35,023 bases of DNA from Clostridia bacterium. GTDB taxonomy: Bacteria; Bacillota; Clostridia; Christensenellales; CAG-138. The translations under genes were made by a program, and so were the position numbers. Where the stretch lies: NCBI GenBank assembly GCA_017514685.1, contig JAFWJN010000050.1:73836-108858 (forward strand). Direction: 5' to 3'. This document shows positions 16,033 through 24,045 of the stretch, piece after piece; the first letter of the stretch is position 1, and every line of letters begins with the position of its first letter. The notes beneath the pieces are model-generated. The model made no database searches and was not told where the DNA came from. It saw only the letters and a list, made by a program, of their open reading frames with translations.

Positions 16033-17028
16033 ATGAAAGAATCTCTTAAAACTGCCTGTGAGACGATGATCCGGAACCGCGACCTGCTGAAAAAGCAATT
16101 TCGGTGGGAAAGCGATTATTTGTATCCTGTCTGCGCCAACATCTTTCTTACAGAAGGTGCTTCTCCGGATTCCGAGCGTCTTGCGGATTGCAACCGGATG
16201 ATCAAGGAATCAGTCGGGATCTTTTCGAATTTCCGCGGGAATGTAAGACTGCCCCTGATTTGCTCACTGGCATGTGATCAGAATCCGCAGGCCAGGTGGG
16301 AACGCGCCCAGGGGTTCTATCAGATTTTTAAAGAGCATTTTTTCCGGTCGGAGTTTCTCGCGCTTGGAGCTGCTATGCTGGCAGGATCATCGAAAATCGA
16401 TGCCGAAACGCTTGCCAGCCGTGCGCGGATCCTCTACAAGCGAATGAAAAAGGAGCATCCGCTTCTGACCGGATGGGAGGACAGCGTTTCCGCGCTATTG
16501 CTGGCGCAAAGCACGCGGGATGACGACATGCTGATTGAAGATGTGGAGCAATGCTATCAGTTGCTGAGGGAACGAATGCCGATCAGCGACGGACTTCAGA
16601 CATCAGCACATGTATTGGCTATGTCGGAAGAAGCACCGGAACAGAAGTGTGCAAGAATGCTGGAAATCTATGACGCTGTATCAAGCCGCTGCAAGAAGTA
16701 TGGAAGATCTTACGAGCTTCCGATGATCGCAGTACTCAGTTTTCTGGATCTTCCCGTGGAAACACTGGCGGAAGAAGTGGCGGAAGCCGAGCAGTATCTG
16801 CATGCGCAGAAAGGTTACCGGACTATCTTCGGATTTGACCGCAGAACGCGCCTGATGCATGCGGCGATGCTTGTTTCGACAGTAAATGCCACAGGTACAG
16901 CGGGAGAGTTAAACGGAATCGTTGCGCAGCAGGCTTCCGTGATCATGGCGGTCATCCAGCAGGCGATTATGTGCGCAGTGGCAAGTTCCAGTGCAGCATC
17001 TGCGGCAGCCGCTTCAAGCGCACACTGA
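16033..17028 (+). CDS. DUF4003 family protein of unknown function
   Basis: The 331-residue protein is soluble and mostly helical. It matches the pattern I associate with DUF4003: MIRNRDLLKKQFRWESDYLYPVCANIFL at the N terminus, then IKESVGIFSNFRGNVRLPLICSLA, a helical middle, and a C-terminal segment very rich in Ala and Ser (AVASSSAASAAAASSAH). The family is known from Firmicutes and has no assigned biochemical role. A TGAGGAG ribosome binding site lies 9 nt before the ATG. metG begins 32 nt downstream, so the protein is probably made along with methionyl-tRNA synthetase, but this does not show a functional link. Confidence 0.78.
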   Translation: MKESLKTACETMIRNRDLLKKQFRWESDYLYPVCANIFLTEGASPDSERLADCNRMIKESVGIFSNFRGNVRLPLICSLACDQNPQARWERAQGFYQIFKEHFFRSEFLALGAAMLAGSSKIDAETLASRARILYKRMKKEHPLLTGWEDSVSALLLAQSTRDDDMLIEDVEQCYQLLRERMPISDGLQTSAHVLAMSEEAPEQKCARMLEIYDAVSSRCKKYGRSYELPMIAVLSFLDLPVETLAEEVAEAEQYLHAQKGYRTIFGFDRRTRLMHAAMLVSTVNATGTAGELNGIVAQQASVIMAVIQQAIMCAVASSSAASAAAASSAH

Positions 17029-17060
17029 GATTAATTGGATTGATATAGAGGAGTATGTGA

Positions 17061-19013
17061 ATGAGAAAGAAGTATTATATTACAACGGCTATTGCCTACA
17101 CGTCCGGGAAACCGCATATCGGGAACACGTATGAAGCAGTTCTTGCAGATGCAATCGCGCGCTATAAGCGGTACGAAGGCTATGATGTATTTCTGCAGAC
17201 CGGAACCGATGAGCACGGGCAGAAGATTGAAGACAAGGCAAAAGCGGCAGGCATCACGCCGAAAGAATATGTGGATCAGGTAGCGGGTGAGATTAGAAAG
17301 ATCTGGGACCTCGTCGGGACTAGTTATGATAAATTTATCCGTACCACCGATGCCGATCATGAAGCTCAGGTCAAAAAGATCTTTAAGCGACTGTACGATC
17401 AGGGAGATATTTATAAAGGATACTACGAGGGGCTTTACTGTGTGCCCTGTGAGTCCTTCTTTACAAGCTCTCAGCTGGTCGATGGGAAATGTCCGGACTG
17501 CGGAAGAGAGGTCAAACCTGCAAAAGAGGAAGCATACTTTTTCAAGATGAGCAAGTACGCTCCCCGTCTGATTGAATATATCAATGAACATCCGGAGTTT
17601 ATTCAGCCGGTCGCCAGAAAGAACGAAATGATGAACAACTTCCTTCTGCCGGGGCTGCAGGATCTGTGCGTTTCCCGTACGACGTTCAAGTGGGGCGTAC
17701 AGGTCGATTTCGATCCGAAGCACGTTGTTTATGTCTGGCTGGATGCGCTGGTCAACTATATCACGGGAATCGGATACGACTGCGGAGGAAATTCAAGTGA
17801 ACAGTTCAAAAAACTGTGGCCGGCGGATCTGCATCTGATTGGAAAAGACATCATTCGTTTCCATACGATTTACTGGCCGATTTTCCTCATGGCGCTTGAT
17901 CTTCCGCTTCCAAAGCAGGTGTTCGGACATCCGTGGCTGCTGCAGGGCAATGGGAAAATGAGCAAGTCCAAAGGGAATGTTCTGTATGCGGACGATTTGG
18001 CAGACCTGTTCGGAGTTGACGCGGTCCGGTACTTTGTTCTCCATGAGATGCCGTTCGAAAATGACGGTGTTATTACCTGGGACCTGATGATCGAGCGGTT
18101 GAATGCAGATCTGGCGAATACACTCGGCAATCTTGTAAACCGTACCGTCTCGATGTCGAACAAATACTTCGGAGGCATCGTTAGATCGACCGGCGCGGAG
18201 GAAGAGGTCGATGAAGATCTGAAAGCAGTCGTTACAGGAACCGCTGCAAAGGTTACGGCGGATATGGATGCGCTTCGGGTGGCAGATGCGCTGACGGAAA
18301 TCTTCGGACTGTTCCGCAGATGCAACAAATATATCGACGAGACTGCTCCGTGGGTGCTTGCGAAAGATCCCGAAAAAGCAGATCGTCTCAGTGAAGTATT
18401 GTATAATCTGACGGAAAGCATTTCGATCGGTGCGAATCTGCTGGCACCTTTCCTGCCGGACACTGCGAAAAAAGTGCTTGCCCAGCTGAATGCGCCCGAG
18501 AGAGAACTTGACAGCCTTGGGTCGTTCGGAGCTTATGTCTCCGGAACAAAGGTGACGGAAAAGCCCGAGATTCTGTTTGCCCGTATTGATGCTAAAGAGA
18601 TTCAGGGAAAGATCGAGGCGATCGAAGCAGCACAGCGAGCTGCGGCCGCTCCCAAGGAAGAGCCGAAGTTTGCTCCGCAAAAACCGGAAATCGAATTCTC
18701 TGATTTTGAGAAGCTGGATTTACGGCTTGCGAAAGTGAAAGCATGTGAAGAAGTAAAGCGTGCAAAAAAGCTTCTGAAGCTGACACTGTCTGTCGGAACA
18801 GAGGAGCGGACAGTCGTTTCCGGAATCAAGAACTGGTACAAGCCGGAAGATTTGATCGGAAAGACGGTTGTCCTGGTCGCAAATCTGAAACCGGTCACAC
18901 TGTGCGGCGTTGAAAGCCACGGCATGATTCTGTGCGCATCCGATCCGGAGGATAAGGAACTGGCGTTTGTTACGCCGGAAAAAGCACTGGAAGCAGGCTA
19001 TGTGGTGCGCTGA
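17061..19013 (+). CDS. metG: Methionyl-tRNA synthetase
   Basis: This 650-residue class I synthetase charges tRNA-Met. The HIGH-type motif is HIGN in GKPHIGNTYEAVLADA, the KMSKS loop is present as GKMSKSKGN, and the Zn-type knuckle CVPCESFF...CPDC is seen in the connective region (about residues 128-155). The helical anticodon-binding domain follows the KMSKS loop. Residues from about 545 to the end form the C-terminal Trbp111/EMAP-like tRNA-binding domain (FEKLDLRLAKVKACEEV, then KPVTLCGVESHGMILCA), which dimerises and aids tRNA binding. A basic/Ala-rich linker separates the two. GAGGAG lies just before the ATG. The stop overlaps the tatD start in TGATG. Confidence 0.98.
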   Translation: MRKKYYITTAIAYTSGKPHIGNTYEAVLADAIARYKRYEGYDVFLQTGTDEHGQKIEDKAKAAGITPKEYVDQVAGEIRKIWDLVGTSYDKFIRTTDADHEAQVKKIFKRLYDQGDIYKGYYEGLYCVPCESFFTSSQLVDGKCPDCGREVKPAKEEAYFFKMSKYAPRLIEYINEHPEFIQPVARKNEMMNNFLLPGLQDLCVSRTTFKWGVQVDFDPKHVVYVWLDALVNYITGIGYDCGGNSSEQFKKLWPADLHLIGKDIIRFHTIYWPIFLMALDLPLPKQVFGHPWLLQGNGKMSKSKGNVLYADDLADLFGVDAVRYFVLHEMPFENDGVITWDLMIERLNADLANTLGNLVNRTVSMSNKYFGGIVRSTGAEEEVDEDLKAVVTGTAAKVTADMDALRVADALTEIFGLFRRCNKYIDETAPWVLAKDPEKADRLSEVLYNLTESISIGANLLAPFLPDTAKKVLAQLNAPERELDSLGSFGAYVSGTKVTEKPEILFARIDAKEIQGKIEAIEAAQRAAAAPKEEPKFAPQKPEIEFSDFEKLDLRLAKVKACEEVKRAKKLLKLTLSVGTEERTVVSGIKNWYKPEDLIGKTVVLVANLKPVTLCGVESHGMILCASDPEDKELAFVTPEKALEAGYVVR

Positions 19014-19789
19014 TGAGAGTCTTTGATACACACGCGCATCTTCTGGATGAAGCGTTCGATGAAGACCGCTTTGAACTGATCGGCTCCCTTCCGGAAAAGG
19101 GCATTACCTGCGTAATGGAAGCCTGCTGTGATGAAAAAGGGATTGATCGCGTAATCGATCTGGTTGCGCGCGTTCCTTTCTTCTACGGAAGCGCGGGAGT
19201 TCATCCGCATTCAGCTGACGAATGGAACAACGGGACGGCGGATCATATCCGGAACGCATTGAAACAGGAGAAAATGCTTGCCGTCGGAGAGATCGGGCTG
19301 GACTATCATTATGACTTTTCTCCGAGGGATATACAGAAAAAAGTTCTGGACGAGCAGCTCTCGATTGCCGGCGAATTAGGCGTTCCCGTGATTCTGCACG
19401 ATCGGGAAGCGCATGGCGACATGATGGATCTGCTGAGAGCACACAAGAACGGTCTGAAGGGAATCATGCATTGCTTTTCCGGAAGCTATGAGATCGCAAG
19501 GGAATGTCTGGATCTGGGTTTGTACATTGCTTTCGGCGGCGCTCTGACTTTTAAAAACGCGGTGCGTCCGATTGAAGTGGTGCAGAAGCTGCCTTCCGAT
19601 CGTCTGTTGATTGAGACTGACTGTCCTTATATGACACCGGTTCCTTACCGCGGAAAAAGAAATGATCCTTCCTTCATATTACTGACGCTGAAAAAAATGG
19701 CAGAGGTAAGAGAAGAGGACGAGGAAGAACTCGCAGAGAAGCTTTACCGGAATGCACTTGATGTCTATGGAATCCCGAAAGACAGATAA
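19013..19789 (+). CDS. tatD: TatD family metal-dependent DNase
   Basis: The 258-residue TIM-barrel hydrolase has the full TatD metal set: DTHAHLLD near the N terminus, VGEIGLDYHYD, VILHDREAHGD, IMHCFSGS and LIETDCPYMTPVPYRG. TatD proteins are 3'-5' exonucleases or related deoxyribonucleases active on damaged DNA. In many Firmicutes this gene lies directly after metG, as it does here with a 1-nt overlap, so the two are made from one message. Length is normal and no residue is missing. Confidence 0.96.
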   Translation: MRVFDTHAHLLDEAFDEDRFELIGSLPEKGITCVMEACCDEKGIDRVIDLVARVPFFYGSAGVHPHSADEWNNGTADHIRNALKQEKMLAVGEIGLDYHYDFSPRDIQKKVLDEQLSIAGELGVPVILHDREAHGDMMDLLRAHKNGLKGIMHCFSGSYEIARECLDLGLYIAFGGALTFKNAVRPIEVVQKLPSDRLLIETDCPYMTPVPYRGKRNDPSFILLTLKKMAEVREEDEEELAEKLYRNALDVYGIPKDR

Positions 19790-19807
19790 CCCGATTTTTC
19801 GGATTTT
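19771..19807 (+). terminator. Possible weak terminator after tatD
   Basis: AATCCCGAAA at the end of tatD can pair with TTTCGGATT (one bulge) just after the stop, and the 3' arm runs into TTTTT. A smaller CCGA/TCGG hairpin is nested within. The stem overlaps the stop codon, so the call is tentative. Confidence 0.35.
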
Positions 19808-19842
19808 TACCTATAAGTCTGGTTTTTTTCCAAAAATACTGC

Positions 19843-19871
19843 TTGACAGCGGTACCGTGACCCGCTATAAT
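19843..19871 (+). promoter_or_regulatory. Consensus promoter of rplJL
   Basis: TTGACA (19843-19848), exactly 17 nt, then TATAAT (19866-19871): both hexamers are perfect, as expected of a strong ribosomal protein promoter. Transcription would start near 19878, giving a leader of about 150 nt. Confidence 0.9.
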
Positions 19872-19877
19872 ATTTCA

Positions 19878-20010
19878 CGGTAAAGTTCGTCGCCATAGAC
19901 AGCCGGTAGCGCGAAAGCGTGTAAATCCTGCCGAGGTGGGAATGGAACAAATTACAGTTATGTTTATTTGTCTGTCCTCTCGTCATGCGGCGAGAGGACT
20001 TTTATCTTTA
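19878..20010 (+). promoter_or_regulatory. Ribosomal protein L10 leader
   Basis: The untranslated leader contains the L10-leader core: GACAGCCGG, a small GCGCGAAAGCG hairpin and CCTGCCGAGGTGGGAA. It ends in the terminator hairpin at 19974-19999. In Firmicutes such leaders bind the L10-L12 complex, and in B. subtilis rplJL is autoregulated by transcription attenuation; the promoter, leader and terminator order here fits the same mode. Confidence 0.85.
19974..20005 (+). terminator. Attenuator terminator in the L10 leader
   Basis: A 9-bp perfect stem GTCCTCTCG / CGAGAGGAC (19974-19982, 19991-19999) with an 8-nt loop is followed by TTTT. It lies 20 nt before the rplJ start and before its AGGAGG site, so termination here would prevent rplJL expression. 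Confidence 0.8.
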
Positions 20011-20025
20011 TAGGAGGTGTAAACC

Positions 20026-20544
20026 ATGGCAAATGCAAAGATTATCGAAAGCAAAGCAGCGCAAGTTGCAGAACTGGCTGAGAAGATCAAAAAAGCTAAG
20101 TCTGTGATCCTGTTTGACTATCGTGGTCTGACCGTTGCAGAGGTAACCGATCTCCGTAATGAAATGCGTAAAGAGAACGTTGAGTATGTCGTTCTGAAGA
20201 ATCACGCGGTCAAGCGTGCCTGCGAATCCGTAGGAATCGATTCTTCGATTGAAGAGATGCTCCATGGCCCGAGCGCATTTGCATTCGGTTATGAGGATGC
20301 GGTAACGCCGGCTCGTGTTCTGAAGGGCTTCGTTAAGAAAGTCAAGAAGTGCGAGATCAAAGGCGGCATCGTCGAGGGGAAGGTCTCCAATGCAAGTGAA
20401 GTCGATGCAATCGCAGATCTGCCGAGCAGAGAAGTACTCATCGCCCGTTTGCTGGGCAGCATGATGTCCCCGATTTCCGGTCTCGCTATCGTGCTCGATC
20501 AGATTGCAAAGAAACTGGATCCTGCTGCTGGGCAGGAAGCGTAA
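20026..20544 (+). CDS. rplJ: 50S ribosomal protein L10
   Basis: L10 (172 residues) is the base of the ribosomal stalk; it binds 23S rRNA and carries L7/L12 dimers on its C-terminal helix. The typical sequence runs through VILFDYRGLTVAEVTDLRNEMR, YVVLKNHAVKRA, LHGPSAFAFGYEDAVTPARVLKGF and LPSREVLIARLLGSMMSPISGL. The C terminus continues into the L12-binding helix. TAGGAGGTG lies 5-6 nt before the ATG. rplL follows after 66 nt. The gene is downstream of tatD rather than after rplK-rplA. Confidence 0.98.
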   Translation: MANAKIIESKAAQVAELAEKIKKAKSVILFDYRGLTVAEVTDLRNEMRKENVEYVVLKNHAVKRACESVGIDSSIEEMLHGPSAFAFGYEDAVTPARVLKGFVKKVKKCEIKGGIVEGKVSNASEVDAIADLPSREVLIARLLGSMMSPISGLAIVLDQIAKKLDPAAGQEA

Positions 20545-20610
20545 CAGGTGGGCAGTTCCGCCGCAAACAACAAAATTTTTATTAAATCAAATTTTTAAGG
20601 AGAAAACACA

Positions 20611-20982
20611 ATGAATAAAGAACAACTGATTGCAGACATTAAGGCAATGTCCGTTCTGGAGCTTTCTGAGCTCGTAAAAGCACTTGAAGCAGAGTTTGGC
20701 GTAAGCGCAGCAGCTACCGCAGTTGCAGTTGCAGGTCCCGCAGCAGCCGTCGTAGAAGAAGTAGAAGAGAAGACCGAGTTCGACGTTATCCTCAAGGAAG
20801 TCGGCCCCGAGAAGATCAAGGTCATCAAAGTTGTCCGCGAGCAGACTGGTCTCGGCCTCAAGGAAGCAAAAGCTGTCGTCGACGAAGCTCCGAAGCCCGT
20901 CAAGGAAGGCATCTCCAAGGAAGACGCAGAAAAGCTCGTCGAAGCTTTCAAAGCAGTTGGCGCAACCTGCGAAATCAAATAA
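20611..20982 (+). CDS. rplL: 50S ribosomal protein L7/L12
   Basis: This 123-residue stalk protein recruits translation GTPases. It has the dimerising N domain ([26 protein letters not shown]), an Ala/Val-rich flexible hinge at about 32-50, and the conserved globular C domain ([39 protein letters not shown], ending [12 protein letters not shown]). TAAGGAG precedes the ATG by 8 nt. The gene is followed directly by a terminator and then a convergent gene, so rpoB is not next to it as it is in most bacteria. Confidence 0.99.
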   Translation: MNKEQLIADIKAMSVLELSELVKALEAEFGVSAAATAVAVAGPAAAVVEEVEEKTEFDVILKEVGPEKIKVIKVVREQTGLGLKEAKAVVDEAPKPVKEGISKEDAEKLVEAFKAVGATCEIK

Positions 20983-21001
20983 GGTTTCAAAACCGAATTT
21001 C

Positions 21002-21033
21002 AAGCTCCGCTTCTATGCGGGGCTTTTCTTTTT
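21002..21033 (+). terminator. Terminator of rplJL
   Basis: AAGCTCCGC / GCGGGGCTT forms a 9-bp stem with one T-G pair and a 6-nt loop, followed by TTCTTTTT. It begins 20 nt after the rplL stop. Confidence 0.88.
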
Positions 21034-21037
21034 GTAC

Positions 21038-21068
21038 AAAAAAGCAGGATGATCGTCGATCATCCTGC
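21038..21068 (-). terminator. Terminator of the 882-residue surface protein gene
   Basis: On the minus strand GCAGGATGATC / GATCATCCTGC forms a perfect 11-bp stem with loop GAC, followed by TTTTTT. It lies 27 nt after the stop and back to back with the rplL terminator. Confidence 0.9.
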
Positions 21069-21095
21069 GTCAGATGTGAGAATGGGAATAATTAG

Positions 21096-23744
21096 TTACT
21101 GATTGTCATAATGATATCCGGTATGTACGGTATGTTCCCTCTCTGATGGAATCTGTTCGCTGTAACCGAATAGGATGGAGTCCGACCAGGGACGCTGAGG
21201 ATCGTTGGTGGAAGGAGAGAAGTGCTGGTTTAAAGCTTCTCCCATGAAGACCATCGCCGCAGAGGCTCCTCCGTCCATATTGAACGCAACGGTGCATCCT
21301 TCATCGATAAACATTTTTGCGAAGTCCTTGAGATAAATACTCAAAGAGTAACCGTTTTGTCTTCCGTCAGTGACAATCGCAACCCAGTGACCGGGCTCGA
21401 CCATGCCGATTCCGCAGCGGGGATTCGGATGATCAACGCGGGTATACTTCATATCGTCGTCGATCTTGCCGTTTTCAACCAGTGTAGGACCGAAACTGAA
21501 AGAATCACGCACTCCGTTGTCAGTCAGTTGCCGGGAGGTGAAAGATTTCTTTGGAAGAATCCGCATGCTCATTCCTTCAATGGCAAGTGTATCTGCTCCC
21601 TGGAAATCACTGCGGAAGATACCCTTTCGGATCAGACATCCCTTCAGCTGTTTTTCCGCAAGGTCCATATTGTCACCTGTTATACCAAGAACAGCTTTTT
21701 CCATTCTGCAGTACTTATAAGGGGCGACAAAACTCCTGACAGCGGTGCGGAAACTGGAATACTCCCGCATATAGATATGGGCTACATAATAAACCAGCGG
21801 GCCTCTCTTCTGGTATGTGGTTTTCACACGGTTGATTTCGATGCCCAGGACGTTGTTTTTATACCACCAGTACCCTGCATCAAAGTCCAGATTGTATTCT
21901 TCTCCTTCGCCATCCAAGAAGTGAACGGCATTCGGATCCGGTGTCGGAGACGGGGTAGGAACAGGAGTTGGAACTTCCGTAGGTTCAGGCGTAGGAGTTG
22001 GTTCCGGCGTCGGTATCGGAGTTGAAGTGGGTTCAGAAGTCGCAACAGGGTTCGCAGTAAAGTTGGCGGTCAATACAGAAGTTTCTTCCGGAACTTCAGC
22101 TTCAAGAGACGCGTTGGCCGGTGCTTTTACGGAAACAGTTCCAAAGAGGATACCGAGAGCTGCCAGCGCACTGAGCACCACCCCGGCAAGGAACGGCAGA
22201 ATAGCCAGGACTTTCTTTACGGTTCCCGCTTTGAAGACAAACAGCAGGATCAGAATTACAATGGAGATTGCAGCACCGGCAGCAGCAAAGACCCACCATA
22301 GATGGAACGGTTCGATAACGTACTCCGGCTCTTTCTCTTTTGAAGCTTGCTGTCCAGGCTCTTTTACAGAAGGCTGTGTGTCGGGTTTAGCACTTTTCTC
22401 TGCAGCAGGATCGTCTGCATCGACCTGCTTTTCCTCCGGGACAGGAGAGAAGTCGGTCTCGGGCTCGGGAGTCGGTTCCTCGGTCGGTTCGGGGGTCGGT
22501 TCCTCGGTCGGTTCTTCCGTCGGTTCTTCCGTCGGTTCGGGAGTCGGGGTTGAAGTTGGAACCGGGGTACGATACCCGCTGAACTGACTAGTGTTGAGAT
22601 GCTCCAAAAGGTCTGAACATTCTTCATCTTCTCCCACAGCCGTATTAGCAAGCGCAAAATGCACGGAAGACGGCATGGAACGACGGAATACTCGCTGCTC
22701 CTGATAGCAATTATATGCAGTTTGAGAAGCCGCCAGAGCAGTAGTTTGATTCAGAACATCTAGAGAGACATCCAGATTGATTTCAGTAGAGCCGTTTTCG
22801 GAAAGGGTATATACTTTGGATACGGAGAAAGCTTTCATTTCGGGGTACCGTTTGCTTTCTCTCGCATATCTGGCGGCTTTGATTACAGTACGGGCAATTA
22901 CACCGTCGGCGAAACGCGCCGGCCGGTCAGAAGCATCCAGCGTCAGGATCAACGAAGGCGTTAACGTGCGAATAAGTGTTACATATTGCTTTAATAGCGC
23001 GCTCTCACCTTTAAACGTACTGAACACGGATTTCTCCGTATCAGAAGTGGTGCTCTTTGCATTACCGAATATGGGCATACGGGTGATGCCCATCAACTGC
23101 AGGACCTGCATGCACTGATGAACCTCATAGCCGTCTGTTTTTGTCATATAGACGATCTGAGCGGAAAGACCGCGTTCCAGACAGAGTTCAAACAGAAGAC
23201 CGCCGTATAATTCCAGCTCGTCTTTGGGTCTGTTCAGAATGACAAGCAGATCGGCATGGGAAGAAGAATCGGAGAACGGGGAGACGAAACCGTCCGAATA
23301 GACGGTGATATCGCTGATCACGGTTTCACCGTTTCCGGACATGACGGAAATGGAAGCGACACCTTCCACATTGATGGGATAATCGACCAGATAATCGGTA
23401 TCTTTCAAAACCTCGTGAGAAAGGACGGCGCCTTTTGCATTAAAAAGTTTGATATCGACAGCCAGTGCGCGCTCATAGAAATCAAAGAAAACACCTTTGA
23501 CAGCTGCATTATCAGGCAGATTGAAAACAACCGCCTCGTTACGTTTCAGGGTGACCTTGGTATATGGATCATCGTCCGTCAGGTTGCTAAGATAAGAGCT
23601 GACTTCTTCCGGTCCTTTGATTGTGCAGGGAATACGAAAAGAACCGGCAGAGGACTCCGATGATTCAGCGGCAGAAGTCGGAAGAGTGGAAGTAAGTATT
23701 AAAATTGAAAGCAGAACTGCAAGAATGATATTTCTCAGTTTCAT
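21096..23744 (-). CDS. Membrane-anchored phosphodiester glycosidase (NAGPA) domain protein with PIG-L-like region
   Basis: This 882-residue exported protein starts with a signal peptide (1-25). Residues about 45-150 resemble a beta-sandwich of the discoidin type (YLSNLTDDDPYTKVTL). Residues about 160-300 recall the PIG-L/LmbE deacetylase fold (ELYGGLLFELCLERGLSAQIVYMTK, LIRTLTPSLILTLDASD), but the HPDDE metal site is replaced by NRPKDE, so activity is unlikely. A Pro/Thr/Glu linker (394-430), two membrane helices (481-505, 511-537) and a second Pro/Thr linker (570-604) follow. Residues about 650-862 are a NAGPA domain with NMDGGASAAMVFMG at 822-835, a fold that cleaves sugar phosphodiesters such as GlcNAc-1-phosphodiester caps. 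Both halves should face outside, joined by a membrane hairpin. It may act on teichoic acid, glycan or exopolysaccharide; that is inference. No good Shine-Dalgarno is seen before the ATG. Confidence 0.8.
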   Translation of the reverse strand: MKLRNIILAVLLSILILTSTLPTSAAESSESSAGSFRIPCTIKGPEEVSSYLSNLTDDDPYTKVTLKRNEAVVFNLPDNAAVKGVFFDFYERALAVDIKLFNAKGAVLSHEVLKDTDYLVDYPINVEGVASISVMSGNGETVISDITVYSDGFVSPFSDSSSHADLLVILNRPKDELELYGGLLFELCLERGLSAQIVYMTKTDGYEVHQCMQVLQLMGITRMPIFGNAKSTTSDTEKSVFSTFKGESALLKQYVTLIRTLTPSLILTLDASDRPARFADGVIARTVIKAARYARESKRYPEMKAFSVSKVYTLSENGSTEINLDVSLDVLNQTTALAASQTAYNCYQEQRVFRRSMPSSVHFALANTAVGEDEECSDLLEHLNTSQFSGYRTPVPTSTPTPEPTEEPTEEPTEEPTPEPTEEPTPEPETDFSPVPEEKQVDADDPAAEKSAKPDTQPSVKEPGQQASKEKEPEYVIEPFHLWWVFAAAGAAISIVILILLFVFKAGTVKKVLAILPFLAGVVLSALAALGILFGTVSVKAPANASLEAEVPEETSVLTANFTANPVATSEPTSTPIPTPEPTPTPEPTEVPTPVPTPSPTPDPNAVHFLDGEGEEYNLDFDAGYWWYKNNVLGIEINRVKTTYQKRGPLVYYVAHIYMREYSSFRTAVRSFVAPYKYCRMEKAVLGITGDNMDLAEKQLKGCLIRKGIFRSDFQGADTLAIEGMSMRILPKKSFTSRQLTDNGVRDSFSFGPTLVENGKIDDDMKYTRVDHPNPRCGIGMVEPGHWVAIVTDGRQNGYSLSIYLKDFAKMFIDEGCTVAFNMDGGASAAMVFMGEALNQHFSPSTNDPQRPWSDSILFGYSEQIPSEREHTVHTGYHYDNQ
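21930..22037 (-). repeat. Pro/Thr-rich linker-coding repeat 2
   Basis: Degenerate 6- and 12-nt units encode alternating TP/EP dipeptides (residues 570-604 of the surface protein). They form an extended spacer between the membrane helices and the NAGPA domain. Confidence 0.75.
22455..22559 (-). repeat. PTEE/PTPE tandem repeat in the surface protein gene
   Basis: Near-identical 12-nt units code for PTEE or PTPE over residues 396-430. Some neighbouring copies are exact at the DNA level, so copy number could vary by slippage without a frame change. Confidence 0.85.
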
Positions 23745-23818
23745 GAAAATATTCCAGGCAAAAGATTCAAAAGGAGTTGGGAATCAAAAAAAGCATAGTT
23801 GATCAGAACTCCGAATGT

Positions 23819-23848
23819 TCTATAACTGTATCATAAACTGCTTGTCAA
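23819..23848 (-). promoter_or_regulatory. Probable promoter of the surface protein gene
   Basis: On the minus strand TTGACA (23848-23843), 18 nt and TATAGA (23824-23819) lie about 75 nt upstream of the ATG. An overlapping TTGACT-17-TACAGT alternative exists. The rest of the 301-nt intergenic stretch up to 24045 holds only the DUF4867 promoter; I see no small gene in it. Confidence 0.45.
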
Positions 23849-23988
23849 GTCAAACATCAGAGGGCTTTTCCATCATATATTTTTACAAAAAAGCAAATAG
23901 TTAGTGTCAGTTCTGAAGCGGAATGTGTGACGGAAATGTAGTTGGCTTTTCTCATTGTATGCCGAGACGATTGAGAAAGCGGTTCCTC

Positions 23989-24017
23989 TTGCAAATGAAG
24001 GTCAAGTTATGTATACT
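23989..24017 (+). promoter_or_regulatory. Promoter of the DUF4867-rpiB operon
   Basis: TTGCAA (23989-23994), a 17-nt spacer and TATACT (24012-24017) lie 28 nt before the DUF4867 start. Four of six -35 positions and five of six -10 positions match consensus. Confidence 0.6.
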
Positions 24018-24045
24018 GAACTAGGAAATAAAAAATGGAGGAGAT

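Noticed and set aside
22455-22559. Short regularly spaced repeats that could suggest a CRISPR array
   Set aside because: The units are 12 nt, have no spacers and encode PTEE/PTPE in frame within a protein gene.
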